This document shows, piece after piece, positions 23,184 through 32,271 of a stretch of 32,285 nucleotides of DNA. Below the pieces are notes generated by a model that was given only the letters and a program-made list of their open reading frames with translations, made no database searches and was not told the origin of the DNA. The DNA comes from an uncultured Porphyromonadaceae bacterium (lineage in GTDB: Bacteria > Bacteroidota > Bacteroidia > Bacteroidales > Muribaculaceae): the NCBI GenBank assembly GCA_900548705.1, contig URLF01000023.1:1-32285 (forward strand), given 5' to 3'. Each line of letters opens with the position of its first letter. Position 1 is the first letter of the stretch. The position numbers and the translations under genes were made by a program.

Positions 23184-26100
23184 TTAAAATTTGAAGTCCA
23201 GCCCGAAGAGGAATGTTCGGGGGTTGGGATAAGAGGTCCAGTCGATACCGGTTGCAATCGCGTCGCCGTCATTCTGGGGACGTTCGGGATCCATTCCGGA
23301 ATACTTGGTGATGGTGAACAGGTTCTGGGTAGAGAAATACACCCTGAGAGTTGTTCCACGGGTCAGCTTGGTGGGAAGAGTGTAACCGATCTGCATCATC
23401 TTGCAACGGAAGTATGAACCATCCTCGACATAGAAGCTCGACACACGGTTGTAGTTCTGGTTGAGGTCGGTCGAGGTCAGACGGGGAATATCGTTAGAGG
23501 TGCCCTCGCCATGCCAAGCCTGCTCAAGCACGTCGCCGAGGAAGTTCTCTCCACTGGCACCGGCATAACGTGTACGCGAAGTGTTGAAGACATCATTGCC
23601 GAATGTGCCGTAGAAGTTGGTCGAGAAATCCCAGTTCTTGTAACCGAGCGAGATATTGAGACCCATCATCACTTTGGGATAACCGCGTCCGATGTAAGTC
23701 TTGTCACCGTCGTCAATCTCACCGTTGTTGTTGAGGTCGAGGAAACGGATATCGCCCGGCTTGGCGTTGGGCTGGATTAGATTGCCGTGTTCGTCGGTAT
23801 GGGCATACACCTCAGTCCAGTTCTGGAAGAGGCCGTCAGCCACGAAACCGTAGAAGCGGCTGATTTCACCGCCGTCCTCGTTGCGGATAATCTTGTCCAT
23901 ACGGAAATCAGAGGAGAGAATCGGACCGTCGCCACTGAGCTTGATGGCCTTGTTCTTCACACCCGAGAGGTTGACACCGGCCGAGTAACGGAAGTCGCCC
24001 ACCCTGTCGTTCCAGCTGATGGAGAGTTCCCATCCGGTAGCCTGCATCTTACCGATGTTCATGGTCACGGCACCGTTCCAGTTGGGGTAACCGAGAGCAA
24101 GGATATTCTCCTTCTTGTAGAGCATGTCGTGGGATTTCTTGCGATAGACATCGAATGTCAGGTCGAGACGGGAGTTGAGGACGCTGACATCAAGACCGAG
24201 GTCAAAGTCTTCGACTGTCTCCCACTTGAGCTTGTTGTTACCCACAGAGGAGATGGTGGTTCCGGGGATGCGGACACCGCCGATGACAACGTCACGGGTG
24301 TCGAGGAGGGTCAGGTAAGCGGAAGAGTCGATGTTCTGGTTGCCGACACGTCCCCAGCCGAGGCGAAGTTTCAGGTTGTCGACAATTGTCTGGTCACGCA
24401 TGAACGGTTCGTTGCTGATACGCCAGGCACCGCTGACAGAGGGAAATGTGGCGTATTTGTTCCCTTCGGCGAACTTGGAAGAACCATCGACACGGACAGA
24501 TGCAGTCAGGTAATACCTTCCGTCGAAGTTATACATCACACGTCCGAGATATGACACCAGCGAGTTATAGGAGGTGTTACCGTCAGAGTTCTGGTTAAGC
24601 GTACCGGCATGCACTTCGTGGAGGGCCTCGTTGTTGCTCGGGATGGCTTCACGCGAACCGAACACCCAATAGTCTGCGAATTTCTCGGCGGTGAAACCTA
24701 CCATCGCTGTCAGGTTGTGTTTCTGGTTGAAGGTACGGGTGTAATTCAGGGTGTTGGTCCAGTTCCAGTCGGTCGCCTGGGTCATCTTGCGGCTCGCCTG
24801 GTTGGTCACGTTCTGTTCCTGCGCGTCAATGAAGAATTTCGGAGAGAAACCGTCGGCACGGCGGAAACGGGCGTTGAAGCCGAACTGTGAACGGAATGTC
24901 AACCCTTCGAGCGGAGTAATCTGGATATAAGGAGTAAGGAACATGCCATACTCGCGGGAATGTCCGTTGGCGCGGGCGATGCTTCCAGCGGGATTGTGAA
25001 CCGTGTTGTTGTAGCTGCGCTGATAGTTGTTGAGCGGGTTCTGGTCAACGACACCGTCGGCACGGAACACGGGAGTGGTGGGATCCATAGCTATAATCGA
25101 GCCGAAATCACCTGGGGTATCGTCCCAGCTTTCCATACGGGGAGCCATGTCAAGACCGGCTTTCACATACTTATTAAATGTGTACTCGGTGTTCAGACGG
25201 ATATTGAGTTTGTCCCAGTAACCGTAATCAAACTGTGAATCGTTGCGGAAATATCCGATGCTGAGATTGTAGACATAGTTCTTGGTACCGCCGGAGACAG
25301 AGAACTGATAGTTCTGAATCATGGCTGTCTTGTTGACCACGGTGTCCCACCAGTCAGTGCCTTCACCCGAGGTGTAACCCGACTTGGGGCTGTTCCAGAT
25401 AGGAGTACGGCCATCGTTGGTGTAACGTGCCTTGTAGGCCTGCTCATATTCGTAAGCGTCAGCGATTGAGGGCTTTTTGAGGGTCTGGAAACCGACAGAG
25501 GCGGCGAAGTTGAACTGAGGCTTACCTTCAGCTCCTTTTTTGGTGGTAACCAGGATTACACCGTTAGAACCACGGGTACCGTAGATGGCACAGGCGGAAG
25601 CGTCCTTCAACACCTCCATTGACTCGATGTCGCCGGTGTTGAGGAAGTTGATATCGGTACCGATAGGTATACCGTCCACGACATAGAGAGGGGAGCTGCC
25701 GTTTACTGTGGTGATACCACGGATGATTACCTTCGGAGCTGTGCCGGGGCCACCGCCGGAGGAAATCTGGACACCGTTCACTTTACCCTGGAGAGCGTCC
25801 ATCGGGTTACCGGTGGTCACCTCCGTGATTTTCTCACCTTTGACAGTCGAGATGGAACTGGTAAGGTCGCTCTTCTTCACCACACCGTAACCCACGACAA
25901 CGACTTCGTCGAGGACTGCGGAGTTCTCTTTCATAGTGACATTTATCTCCTTTCGGCCATTGATGTTGACTTTCTGGGTCTCATAGCCGACATAAGAGAA
26001 TGTCAGGGTTCCCTTGGGGTCGGTGGTGATGGTGAAATGTCCGTCAATGTCGGTCTGAGTGCCGTTTGAGCCTTGGGCCAACACACTCGCGCCAATCAGC

Positions 26101-26201
26101 GGTTCCCCTTCGGGGTCATATACCGTGCCGCTGACTTTCAGCTGCGCTCCCGCGCATATAGCTGTCAGGAGGAGGCACATTGAAATTATATATCGTATCA
26201 T
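23184..26201 (-). CDS. SusC-like TonB-dependent outer-membrane transporter
   Basis: The 1005-residue protein has a signal peptide (about 1-19), an N-terminal carboxypeptidase-regulatory-like domain (VSGTVYDPEGEPLIGASVL, TFSYVGYETQKV), the TonB-interacting DEVVVVGYG motif near residue 100, and a plug domain with LQGKVNGVQISSGGG, RGITTVNGSSPLYVVDGIP and EVLKDASACAIYGTRGSNG. The long beta-barrel ends in FLFGLDFKF with a terminal aromatic. It imports oligosaccharides across the outer membrane using TonB energy, paired with the SusD protein downstream. Length and features are normal for the family. Confidence 0.96.
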   Translation of the reverse strand: MIRYIISMCLLLTAICAGAQLKVSGTVYDPEGEPLIGASVLAQGSNGTQTDIDGHFTITTDPKGTLTFSYVGYETQKVNINGRKEINVTMKENSAVLDEVVVVGYGVVKKSDLTSSISTVKGEKITEVTTGNPMDALQGKVNGVQISSGGGPGTAPKVIIRGITTVNGSSPLYVVDGIPIGTDINFLNTGDIESMEVLKDASACAIYGTRGSNGVILVTTKKGAEGKPQFNFAASVGFQTLKKPSIADAYEYEQAYKARYTNDGRTPIWNSPKSGYTSGEGTDWWDTVVNKTAMIQNYQFSVSGGTKNYVYNLSIGYFRNDSQFDYGYWDKLNIRLNTEYTFNKYVKAGLDMAPRMESWDDTPGDFGSIIAMDPTTPVFRADGVVDQNPLNNYQRSYNNTVHNPAGSIARANGHSREYGMFLTPYIQITPLEGLTFRSQFGFNARFRRADGFSPKFFIDAQEQNVTNQASRKMTQATDWNWTNTLNYTRTFNQKHNLTAMVGFTAEKFADYWVFGSREAIPSNNEALHEVHAGTLNQNSDGNTSYNSLVSYLGRVMYNFDGRYYLTASVRVDGSSKFAEGNKYATFPSVSGAWRISNEPFMRDQTIVDNLKLRLGWGRVGNQNIDSSAYLTLLDTRDVVIGGVRIPGTTISSVGNNKLKWETVEDFDLGLDVSVLNSRLDLTFDVYRKKSHDMLYKKENILALGYPNWNGAVTMNIGKMQATGWELSISWNDRVGDFRYSAGVNLSGVKNKAIKLSGDGPILSSDFRMDKIIRNEDGGEISRFYGFVADGLFQNWTEVYAHTDEHGNLIQPNAKPGDIRFLDLNNNGEIDDGDKTYIGRGYPKVMMGLNISLGYKNWDFSTNFYGTFGNDVFNTSRTRYAGASGENFLGDVLEQAWHGEGTSNDIPRLTSTDLNQNYNRVSSFYVEDGSYFRCKMMQIGYTLPTKLTRGTTLRVYFSTQNLFTITKYSGMDPERPQNDGDAIATGIDWTSYPNPRTFLFGLDFKF

Positions 26202-26216
26202 GTCAAATGGTCTGGA

Positions 26217-27692
26217 TTAGCGTACAGGTACAATCTTCGCCCTTCCGAGATGAGCGTCGAAATAAAGTTGATATTGACCGTCGGCGGGAATCAGAGGCTT
26301 GAACCAGTAGTCAGCCCCACGTTTGCCCTGCCATTGGGGATTTGTGTAATTGCCGTAATAATCCACGGTTTCGGGATCCTGTTCGTCATCGGCACGCCAG
26401 GTGCAGTAGTTCCACCAGCCGTCGGCGTGGTAGTTGTGGATGATGAATCCTGTATGGCGGCCTGCCGAAAATGTCAGAGGCTGTTCGAGCCAGAAACGGT
26501 GGGGATTCTCGGGATCCTGTACGAATCGGGAGATATCCTGCGGGCCGGAAGTCGTGTAACCGAACCAGAATTCCACATAGCTCTCGCCGTTTTCATGGAA
26601 GTCCATGCTCTCTGTGCCGAAAGGATGGGGAATCGGGTCAATCGCCTCGTCGATGGAGTAGGTTGAGATTGTGTATTCCTTCACCATCAGGTCAAGAGTG
26701 ATGAGATAGTAGACCTTCTCCTGGTCAAGGACAAACGGGCGTGAGGATGAAGAATCACCCGAGAGCTTGTTCATGTCGGCGGGATCGATACCGAATCTCA
26801 CGGGGAGGAAATCGGTGCGCTGGGGCAGGAAATAGATTTCGGTTCCTGCCTTCTCATTATAATACCGCGCCTCATATTTATAAGGAGCCACACGATCAAT
26901 GAGCATCGGCACACCCATCACATCGCTGTTAAGCTCGGCGACAGTCTTGACATCGGAGAGCCACATGCGGGAGTAGTCGGGAGTATCGCTCACTCTGACC
27001 ACACATTCGCGGGTCGAGGTGTTGCCCCAGGTGTCGGCGGCGGAAAGAAGAAGGGTGTATTCGGCATTCGCGGCGGGAAGAATCACAGACTCGGAGAAGG
27101 TATATTCGCCGGGATTAGCGAAGTCAGTGACTGTCTTGCTCCATACTCCGTCGATAGAGGCGGAGACAGAGCCAAGTTCGCGGTCATCCTTGACGGTGAA
27201 TGTCAGGTCAAGTACAGCTTTGTCGGTAAGAACGACAAACATCTCATTGTCGGGAGCGACAGTGAAGAGAGGAGCATCCACATCTCCGTCGAGATCCACG
27301 GTGACGGTCTCGGTGGTTGTATTGCCGGCAACGTCTGTCACAGTCACCAGCACCTTGAATATGTCGCCGGCCTCTTTGGCGTCGACATCGACTTTGTAAT
27401 CCAGCTCATATGTCTTGAGAGGTTCGCCATAAAGAGCGGGGATGTCAATGACTTTGTCAAGATACAAGGATGGACAGCGCAGCGAGATGGTGTTGATACC
27501 GTCGGCATCTTCCACAGTTCCTTTTATGTGGAACGTGCTTCCGGCCCTGCAACCCACGAGGGTGGAGGCCATTTTCATGGTCGGGTTCTTCCCGTCCACT
27601 GTCGGCCAGTCCTCCGTGTCGTCGCTACACGCTGAACCGACGGAGAGAATCATCGCTCCGGCGGCATACAGCAAGAATCGCTTGAGTTTCAT
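26217..27692 (-). CDS. Surface glycan-binding lipoprotein with Ig-like domains (first gene of the operon)
   Basis: A 491-residue lipoprotein with signal MKLKRFLLYAAGAMILSVGSAC (Cys22) followed by SDDTED, an acidic stretch like the lipoprotein surface-export signal of Bacteroidetes. Two or more Ig/PKD-like domains follow (GSTFHIKGTVEDADGINTI; AVLDLTFTVKDDRELGSVSA). The C-terminal half (from about 245) contains many aromatics, for example HNYHADGWWNYCTW, and probably forms the glycan-binding module. It has no catalytic motif. It most likely is a surface glycan-binding protein presenting galactan to SusC/SusD. Its place before SusC, not after SusD, is less common. It starts the operon 216 bp from the divergent regulator. 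Confidence 0.8.
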   Translation of the reverse strand: MKLKRFLLYAAGAMILSVGSACSDDTEDWPTVDGKNPTMKMASTLVGCRAGSTFHIKGTVEDADGINTISLRCPSLYLDKVIDIPALYGEPLKTYELDYKVDVDAKEAGDIFKVLVTVTDVAGNTTTETVTVDLDGDVDAPLFTVAPDNEMFVVLTDKAVLDLTFTVKDDRELGSVSASIDGVWSKTVTDFANPGEYTFSESVILPAANAEYTLLLSAADTWGNTSTRECVVRVSDTPDYSRMWLSDVKTVAELNSDVMGVPMLIDRVAPYKYEARYYNEKAGTEIYFLPQRTDFLPVRFGIDPADMNKLSGDSSSSRPFVLDQEKVYYLITLDLMVKEYTISTYSIDEAIDPIPHPFGTESMDFHENGESYVEFWFGYTTSGPQDISRFVQDPENPHRFWLEQPLTFSAGRHTGFIIHNYHADGWWNYCTWRADDEQDPETVDYYGNYTNPQWQGKRGADYWFKPLIPADGQYQLYFDAHLGRAKIVPVR

Positions 27693-27734
27693 TGGTCAGT
27701 AATTGGTATTAAAGTTAGGTTAAAAATTCTGACA

Positions 27735-27757
27735 CAAAGTTATTCTCCTTTAAGGAG
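27735..27757 (-). promoter_or_regulatory. Putative operon -7 element and upstream palindrome
   Basis: On the minus strand TAACTTTG (27735-27742) matches the TAnnTTTG -7 consensus, 43 bp from the first operon gene. Just upstream of it is a 13-bp palindrome CTCCTTTAAGGAG (27745-27757), in the region between -7 and the expected -33. It is a candidate binding site for the divergently encoded regulator or another factor. Confidence 0.45.
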
Positions 27758-27826
27758 AGGGGGTGAAACATTATTCGTCACAATAGGCCTGAAATCGGTC
27801 ATTAACGCATCCGTAAACGTTCAGGG

Positions 27827-27858
27827 ATTGTTTTTACGCAACTTTATGATTAATTTTG
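27827..27858 (+). promoter_or_regulatory. Putative promoter of the hybrid two-component regulator gene
   Basis: ATTG (27827-27830, one mismatch to TTTG) and TAATTTTG (27851-27858, exact TAnnTTTG) are separated by 20 bp. The predicted transcript would have a leader of about 45 nt before the ATG at 27909, containing a small perfect hairpin CGGAGC/GCTCCG (27876-27881 / 27890-27895). Confidence 0.5.
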
Positions 27859-27908
27859 TATCATCAAACACAATCCGGAGCCACCGATAGCTCCGACTTT
27901 ATTCTGCC

Positions 27909-30900
27909 ATGAAAACTATAAGAATCCTGTTATTGGTCATAATGACATTGGCCGTGTGGAACGCGACAGGTGAACCGTTGCTAAGACGGCTCGGTGGAGA
28001 GGCCGGACTGTCTAACAATTATGTGATGGGAATCACCCAGGACAGAAACGGTTTTGTCTGGATAGCTACCGAATCAGGGCTCAACCGTTTCGATGGCAAA
28101 TCGTTCAAATCCTTCAAGGCCGGCGACAGCGGAATAGCCGCCAACGAGCTTAACCGTATCGTCAGCGACCGCGTCACCAATTCCATATGGATATGCACCC
28201 AGCGTCACGGCCTTGACCTGCTTGACTGCGACACATATTCGGTCAGCCATTTCAGCCCCGGCGAGGGGGAAGACAATCTCGCAAGCAATGGTGTCACGGA
28301 TGTGTTCCCTACCCCTGACGGAAACGCGTGGGTGACGACATACACCTCGGGGCTCGACTTCATAGACCGCGCGACAGGGAAAGTCACCCACCATAATTCC
28401 CGCACGGTGAAAAACTGGCCGGATGACAAACTGTGGACCGTGGTCGCGGGGCCGGGAGGAAAAATTTACCTCGGGCATGTGGACGGAGGATTTTCCATCT
28501 ATGAGCCTTCCTCGGGCAAAATCATAAATTTCCGCCACTCCCCTATCGACCTGCGTTCGCTACCCGGCGATGAAGTCAGGGCCGTGTTGGTCGACCGGCA
28601 GGGAAACGTATGGGTGGGAACCAACCATGGGTTGGCCCTCTACGACCAGAAAACAGGGGAATTCACCACCTACCGCCACTCTCCATCCGACAAGAACTCG
28701 CTTGTCTCCGACAATATATATCATCTTTACCAGACCGGGGACGACCGCATATGGATATCGACCGAAAACGGAGGTGTGAGCATCATAGATCCGCGTGAGG
28801 CATTGACTCAAGGGCGACTGACATTCTCAAATCTGACTTCCGTCCCTGATGAAGGTGTGTTTCTCTCAAACAAGACAATACATGCCACATTCGAAGACAC
28901 ATTCGGCAATATATGGATAGGCACTTACGGCGACGGCATCGACATCCTCTGCCACCGAGAAAGCCAGCTTCACCACCGTCATAAAAACTCGTTGCGCAAT
29001 CCGCTGACTGACAACTCGGTCATGTCGTTGTGCGCGGCGGGTGACACATTGTATGTAGGCACCGACGGAATGGGAGCTGACATATTTGTAGGAGGAAGAT
29101 TTATCCGCAACATCAATTCTTCCAATTCCCCGCTGGAGGACAACGCCGTACTGGCCATGCTGAGAAACTCCAACGGGGATATCTGGATGGGCACATATGA
29201 GGGTGATGTAGTGGTGCGCCGCCCTGACGGCTCTATGTCGGCAATCAACATTCCTGACGCAATCGATGTCAGATGTTTCGCCCGCAAACCTGGCGGCACA
29301 ATCATCGCCGGTACCGGCAGAGGGCTTGCTGAAATTGCTCCTGACGGGAAAATCACAACCCACTATGCCTCCGACGGGGAAACCAACGATGAATGGATAC
29401 GCAGTGTGGTGGTAACTCCGCAAGGTGACATATGGGTCGGGTCGTTTGGAAACGGCATATCGGTCTATGACCCTTCATACCGCAAGAAAAACACATTCGG
29501 CACATGGAATGAACTGCGCACCAACACTGTCAACCAGCTCATGAGAAGCCATGACGGGAAAATATGGGGCGCCACCGGGGAGGGACTGGTATGTTTTTCA
29601 GCGGATGGCAATATCATAAAGGCTTACCGGACCACTGAGGGGTTGCCTGACAATGTTGTCAAGTCAATATGTGAGGACTCCAAAGGCAACATCTGGATAA
29701 CAACCGGCGTAGGCATCAGTATGATGTCCCCTTCCGGGAAAATCAGCAATTTCAGCCAAGGACACGGCATCGGGTCATCTGACTTCCGGGTAGGGTGTGC
29801 CGCAAAAGCTGCTGACGGGACAATAATATTCGGCTCCCATGACGGACTTTTCTCTTTCAATCCCGAATGGATGTCGGCCACAATCCCGTTGCCGACTCCG
29901 GTAGTGACAGGGGTGACGGTCTACGGAGAGCATCAGGGAGCCGATGACAAGGTGATTTTCGTGCCGAAGTCTCCGTTAGTACTTGACCACACGGAAAACA
30001 CAATCAGGGTGGATTTCGGCATTCTCGATCCCTCTGTGGCCCCGGCTATAATCTGGTCATACAATGTCGAGGGGATTGACAACAGATGGTTACCTGTATC
30101 CCCTGAAAGCGGCATACTTCTGCGCGAGCTTTCCCCCGGAAAATACCGGTTGGCCATCAAGGCCTCGGTGCCCAATCAGACGGAAGACGCCGTAACGGTG
30201 TTGCCCTTCACCATCAAGCCTCCGATATGGGCCACCTGGTGGGCAAAATGCTTATACGCGCTTATTACACTCATACTTATATGGTATGGGCTGAGATTCT
30301 ACCGCAAGCGTCTTGACCTTGAATATGACCTGGCTCTGGAGCGTAAAAAGAGTATCCACCAGAAGGAACTTAACGCCGAAAAGCTACGTTTCTTCACAAA
30401 CATCACCCATGAACTGCGCACACCTCTGACCCTAATCCTCGGCCCGTTGGAGGATATGAAGTCAGATCGCCAACTGACACCGGCACAAGCCGGGAAAATC
30501 GGTATAGTCCATAAGTCGGCCCTGCGTCTGCTCGACCTGATAAATACAATCCTGGAATTTAGAAAGACCGAGACCCAGAACCGTCATCTCACTGTGAGCC
30601 GTGCCGACCTGTCATCACTCGTGGCGGAGATAGGCACACGTTACCGGGAACTGAACACCAACAAAGACCTCGCGGTGACCACAGAGATAGAGCCGGGTGA
30701 CTACACGCTCTGGTTTGACCGCGAGACTGTAAACATCATCATCGACAACCTGATGTCGAACGCCTGCAAATACACGGCAGCAGGCAGTGTGACCCTGAAA
30801 CTGAGCCACACCTCCGAATCCGGGGTACCGTTCACCGAAGTGTCTGTGAGCGACACCGGCCTGGGTGTTGACCATGACAGCCTCCCCCACATCTTCGACC

Positions 30901-31976
30901 GCTATTACCGTGACAGCCGTGCGTCAAGCCGCCTCGGGACTGGCATCGGGCTTGCGCTGGTGTATAACCTCGTGCAGCTCCATCAAGGGGAGATATTCGT
31001 TGACAGCGAGCCGGGTAAAGGCTCCACATTCCGATTCCGCCTGCAGACAGAGAACAGTTATCCCGACGCTCCCCGTGAGGCTGTCAAGGAAGCTGTCGCT
31101 ACCGAACCGGAGGCTCAGCGCGAGGTATCTGAACCTGTATCAGACCTGCCACGCGTGCTTGTCGTAGACGACGACATCGATATACTGTCATATATCAGTG
31201 GAATCCTGGACGGGAAATATATCGTAGACACAGCCACTGACGGCAAAGAGGGGCTCGAAAAAGCCCGCGAGAAGATGCCTGACATCATCGTGTCGGATGT
31301 CATGATGCCTAAAATGGATGGAATGGATATGGTGAGGAAGCTAAAGGAATCCCCAGAGACCTCCCATATCCCGGTTGTGATAGTGACGGCGAAAATCGCC
31401 GAGGATGCCCGACTGGAGGCCTACGAGAGCGGAGCTGACTCCTTTATCACCAAGCCATTCTCTTCCAAGCTGTTGCTGGCCCGATTGAAAAACATCCTGA
31501 CAACTCGCCATTTGAGCGCCGTCAGGTCAGTGGAGAGTCAACTGGCAGTCAACGAAGCCACCGAAATCATCCCCGTCGCCCCTGTCACAGCGAGTGAGAC
31601 AAATGTCGCCGACAACCCCATCATATCTAAACTGACCCAGGCCGATGAGGCGTTCCTGGCCAAGGTCGGGAAAATCATCAACGATAATATCGCCGGGGAG
31701 AACCTCGATGTGGGATATATCGCCGGAGAGATGTGTATGTCACACTCGACCCTATATCGCAAGGTAAAGGCCATAACCGGGATGTCTGTGGCCCGGTTGA
31801 TACGCAAATACCGCGCCCGTCGCGCCGCGGAACTTATGCGTACCGGCAACTACACGGTGTCAGAAATAGCCATGATGGTGGGAATGGGAAGTATGGGTAA
31901 TTTCCGCCAATGCTTCCGCGAGGAATTCAATTCCACCCCGACCGAGTATCTGCGCAGCCAGGAAGGAAAGTCCTGA
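27909..31976 (+). CDS. Hybrid two-component system sensor/regulator (HTCS) of the galactan locus
   Basis: A single 1355-residue protein combining sensor and DNA-binding regulator. A signal peptide (about 1-21) is followed by a periplasmic sensor of about 14 two-component propeller repeats (G.(I/V)W(I/V)GT..G(L/I) type), likely two seven-bladed propellers, then a Y_Y_Y domain. A single membrane helix lies at about residues 778-798 (CLYALITLILIWYGL). The cytoplasmic part has HisKA with phospho-acceptor H834 in THELRTPL, HATPase with N-box DNLMSNACKY (946-955) and SDTGLG, LGTGIGLAL glycine boxes. A receiver domain (about 1080-1200) follows with D1130 in VSDVMMPKMDG, and an AraC-type helix-turn-helix (about 1255-1350). 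HTCS proteins sense oligosaccharides and activate the adjacent operon; the divergent placement supports that here. Confidence 0.95.
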   Translation: MKTIRILLLVIMTLAVWNATGEPLLRRLGGEAGLSNNYVMGITQDRNGFVWIATESGLNRFDGKSFKSFKAGDSGIAANELNRIVSDRVTNSIWICTQRHGLDLLDCDTYSVSHFSPGEGEDNLASNGVTDVFPTPDGNAWVTTYTSGLDFIDRATGKVTHHNSRTVKNWPDDKLWTVVAGPGGKIYLGHVDGGFSIYEPSSGKIINFRHSPIDLRSLPGDEVRAVLVDRQGNVWVGTNHGLALYDQKTGEFTTYRHSPSDKNSLVSDNIYHLYQTGDDRIWISTENGGVSIIDPREALTQGRLTFSNLTSVPDEGVFLSNKTIHATFEDTFGNIWIGTYGDGIDILCHRESQLHHRHKNSLRNPLTDNSVMSLCAAGDTLYVGTDGMGADIFVGGRFIRNINSSNSPLEDNAVLAMLRNSNGDIWMGTYEGDVVVRRPDGSMSAINIPDAIDVRCFARKPGGTIIAGTGRGLAEIAPDGKITTHYASDGETNDEWIRSVVVTPQGDIWVGSFGNGISVYDPSYRKKNTFGTWNELRTNTVNQLMRSHDGKIWGATGEGLVCFSADGNIIKAYRTTEGLPDNVVKSICEDSKGNIWITTGVGISMMSPSGKISNFSQGHGIGSSDFRVGCAAKAADGTIIFGSHDGLFSFNPEWMSATIPLPTPVVTGVTVYGEHQGADDKVIFVPKSPLVLDHTENTIRVDFGILDPSVAPAIIWSYNVEGIDNRWLPVSPESGILLRELSPGKYRLAIKASVPNQTEDAVTVLPFTIKPPIWATWWAKCLYALITLILIWYGLRFYRKRLDLEYDLALERKKSIHQKELNAEKLRFFTNITHELRTPLTLILGPLEDMKSDRQLTPAQAGKIGIVHKSALRLLDLINTILEFRKTETQNRHLTVSRADLSSLVAEIGTRYRELNTNKDLAVTTEIEPGDYTLWFDRETVNIIIDNLMSNACKYTAAGSVTLKLSHTSESGVPFTEVSVSDTGLGVDHDSLPHIFDRYYRDSRASSRLGTGIGLALVYNLVQLHQGEIFVDSEPGKGSTFRFRLQTENSYPDAPREAVKEAVATEPEAQREVSEPVSDLPRVLVVDDDIDILSYISGILDGKYIVDTATDGKEGLEKAREKMPDIIVSDVMMPKMDGMDMVRKLKESPETSHIPVVIVTAKIAEDARLEAYESGADSFITKPFSSKLLLARLKNILTTRHLSAVRSVESQLAVNEATEIIPVAPVTASETNVADNPIISKLTQADEAFLAKVGKIINDNIAGENLDVGYIAGEMCMSHSTLYRKVKAITGMSVARLIRKYRARRAAELMRTGNYTVSEIAMMVGMGSMGNFRQCFREEFNSTPTEYLRSQEGKS

Positions 31977-31983
31977 TTCCCTG

Positions 31984-32066
31984 GGACGATTCCGAAGGAA
32001 TTCCTTTATTCCATAGGACAATTCCGGAGGAATTTCTTTATTCCATAGGACGATTCCGAAGGAATC
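31984..32066. repeat. Tandem 32-bp repeat, 2.6 copies
   Basis: Units start at 31984, 32016 and 32048, each opening GGAC(G/A)ATTCCG(A/G)AGGAAT and continuing into TTCCTTTATTCCATA or a close variant; the third copy breaks off after the core. Each unit contains the near-palindrome ATTCC-GRA-GGAAT. It begins 7 bp after the HTCS stop codon, so the hairpins could also act in 3'-end formation. There are no unique spacers, so it is not a CRISPR array. Confidence 0.85.
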
Positions 32067-32080
32067 ATATATCCGAATAG

Positions 32081-32271
32081 CCGTGGGTTGGCGCGAGGTA
32101 AGGCCGATAGGCCGTAACCGAACTGGTAACCCACGGTAACGGCATTAAACGAAGGATTCCGGAGGAATCTTTTTTGATATTCGACGAAAACGGTGATATC
32201 AAAAAAGATTCCTCCGGAATCCATTTGAGGGCGCAACACAACCGTGGGTTACCGCTCGGGGTCGCCCTCAA
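32081..32271. repeat. Nested inverted-repeat cluster
   Basis: Several perfect inverted repeats are packed together. CCGTGGGTT (32081-32089) pairs with AACCCACGG (32128-32136). GGTAACCCACGGT (32125-32137) pairs with ACCGTGGGTTACC (32241-32253). Inside the latter lies a perfect 27-bp inverted repeat with arms 32154-32180 and 32196-32222 and a 15-nt loop. TTGAGGGCG (32225-32233) pairs with CGCCCTCAA (32263-32271). The 27-bp arm holds GGATTCCGGAGGAATC, the same core as the tandem units. No protein looks real here. The element resembles a MITE-like or intergenic palindromic unit and may continue past the window. Confidence 0.8.

Noticed and set aside
31984..32066. Possible CRISPR array
   Set aside because: The 32-bp units are directly adjacent without unique spacers, and no cas genes are in the window.
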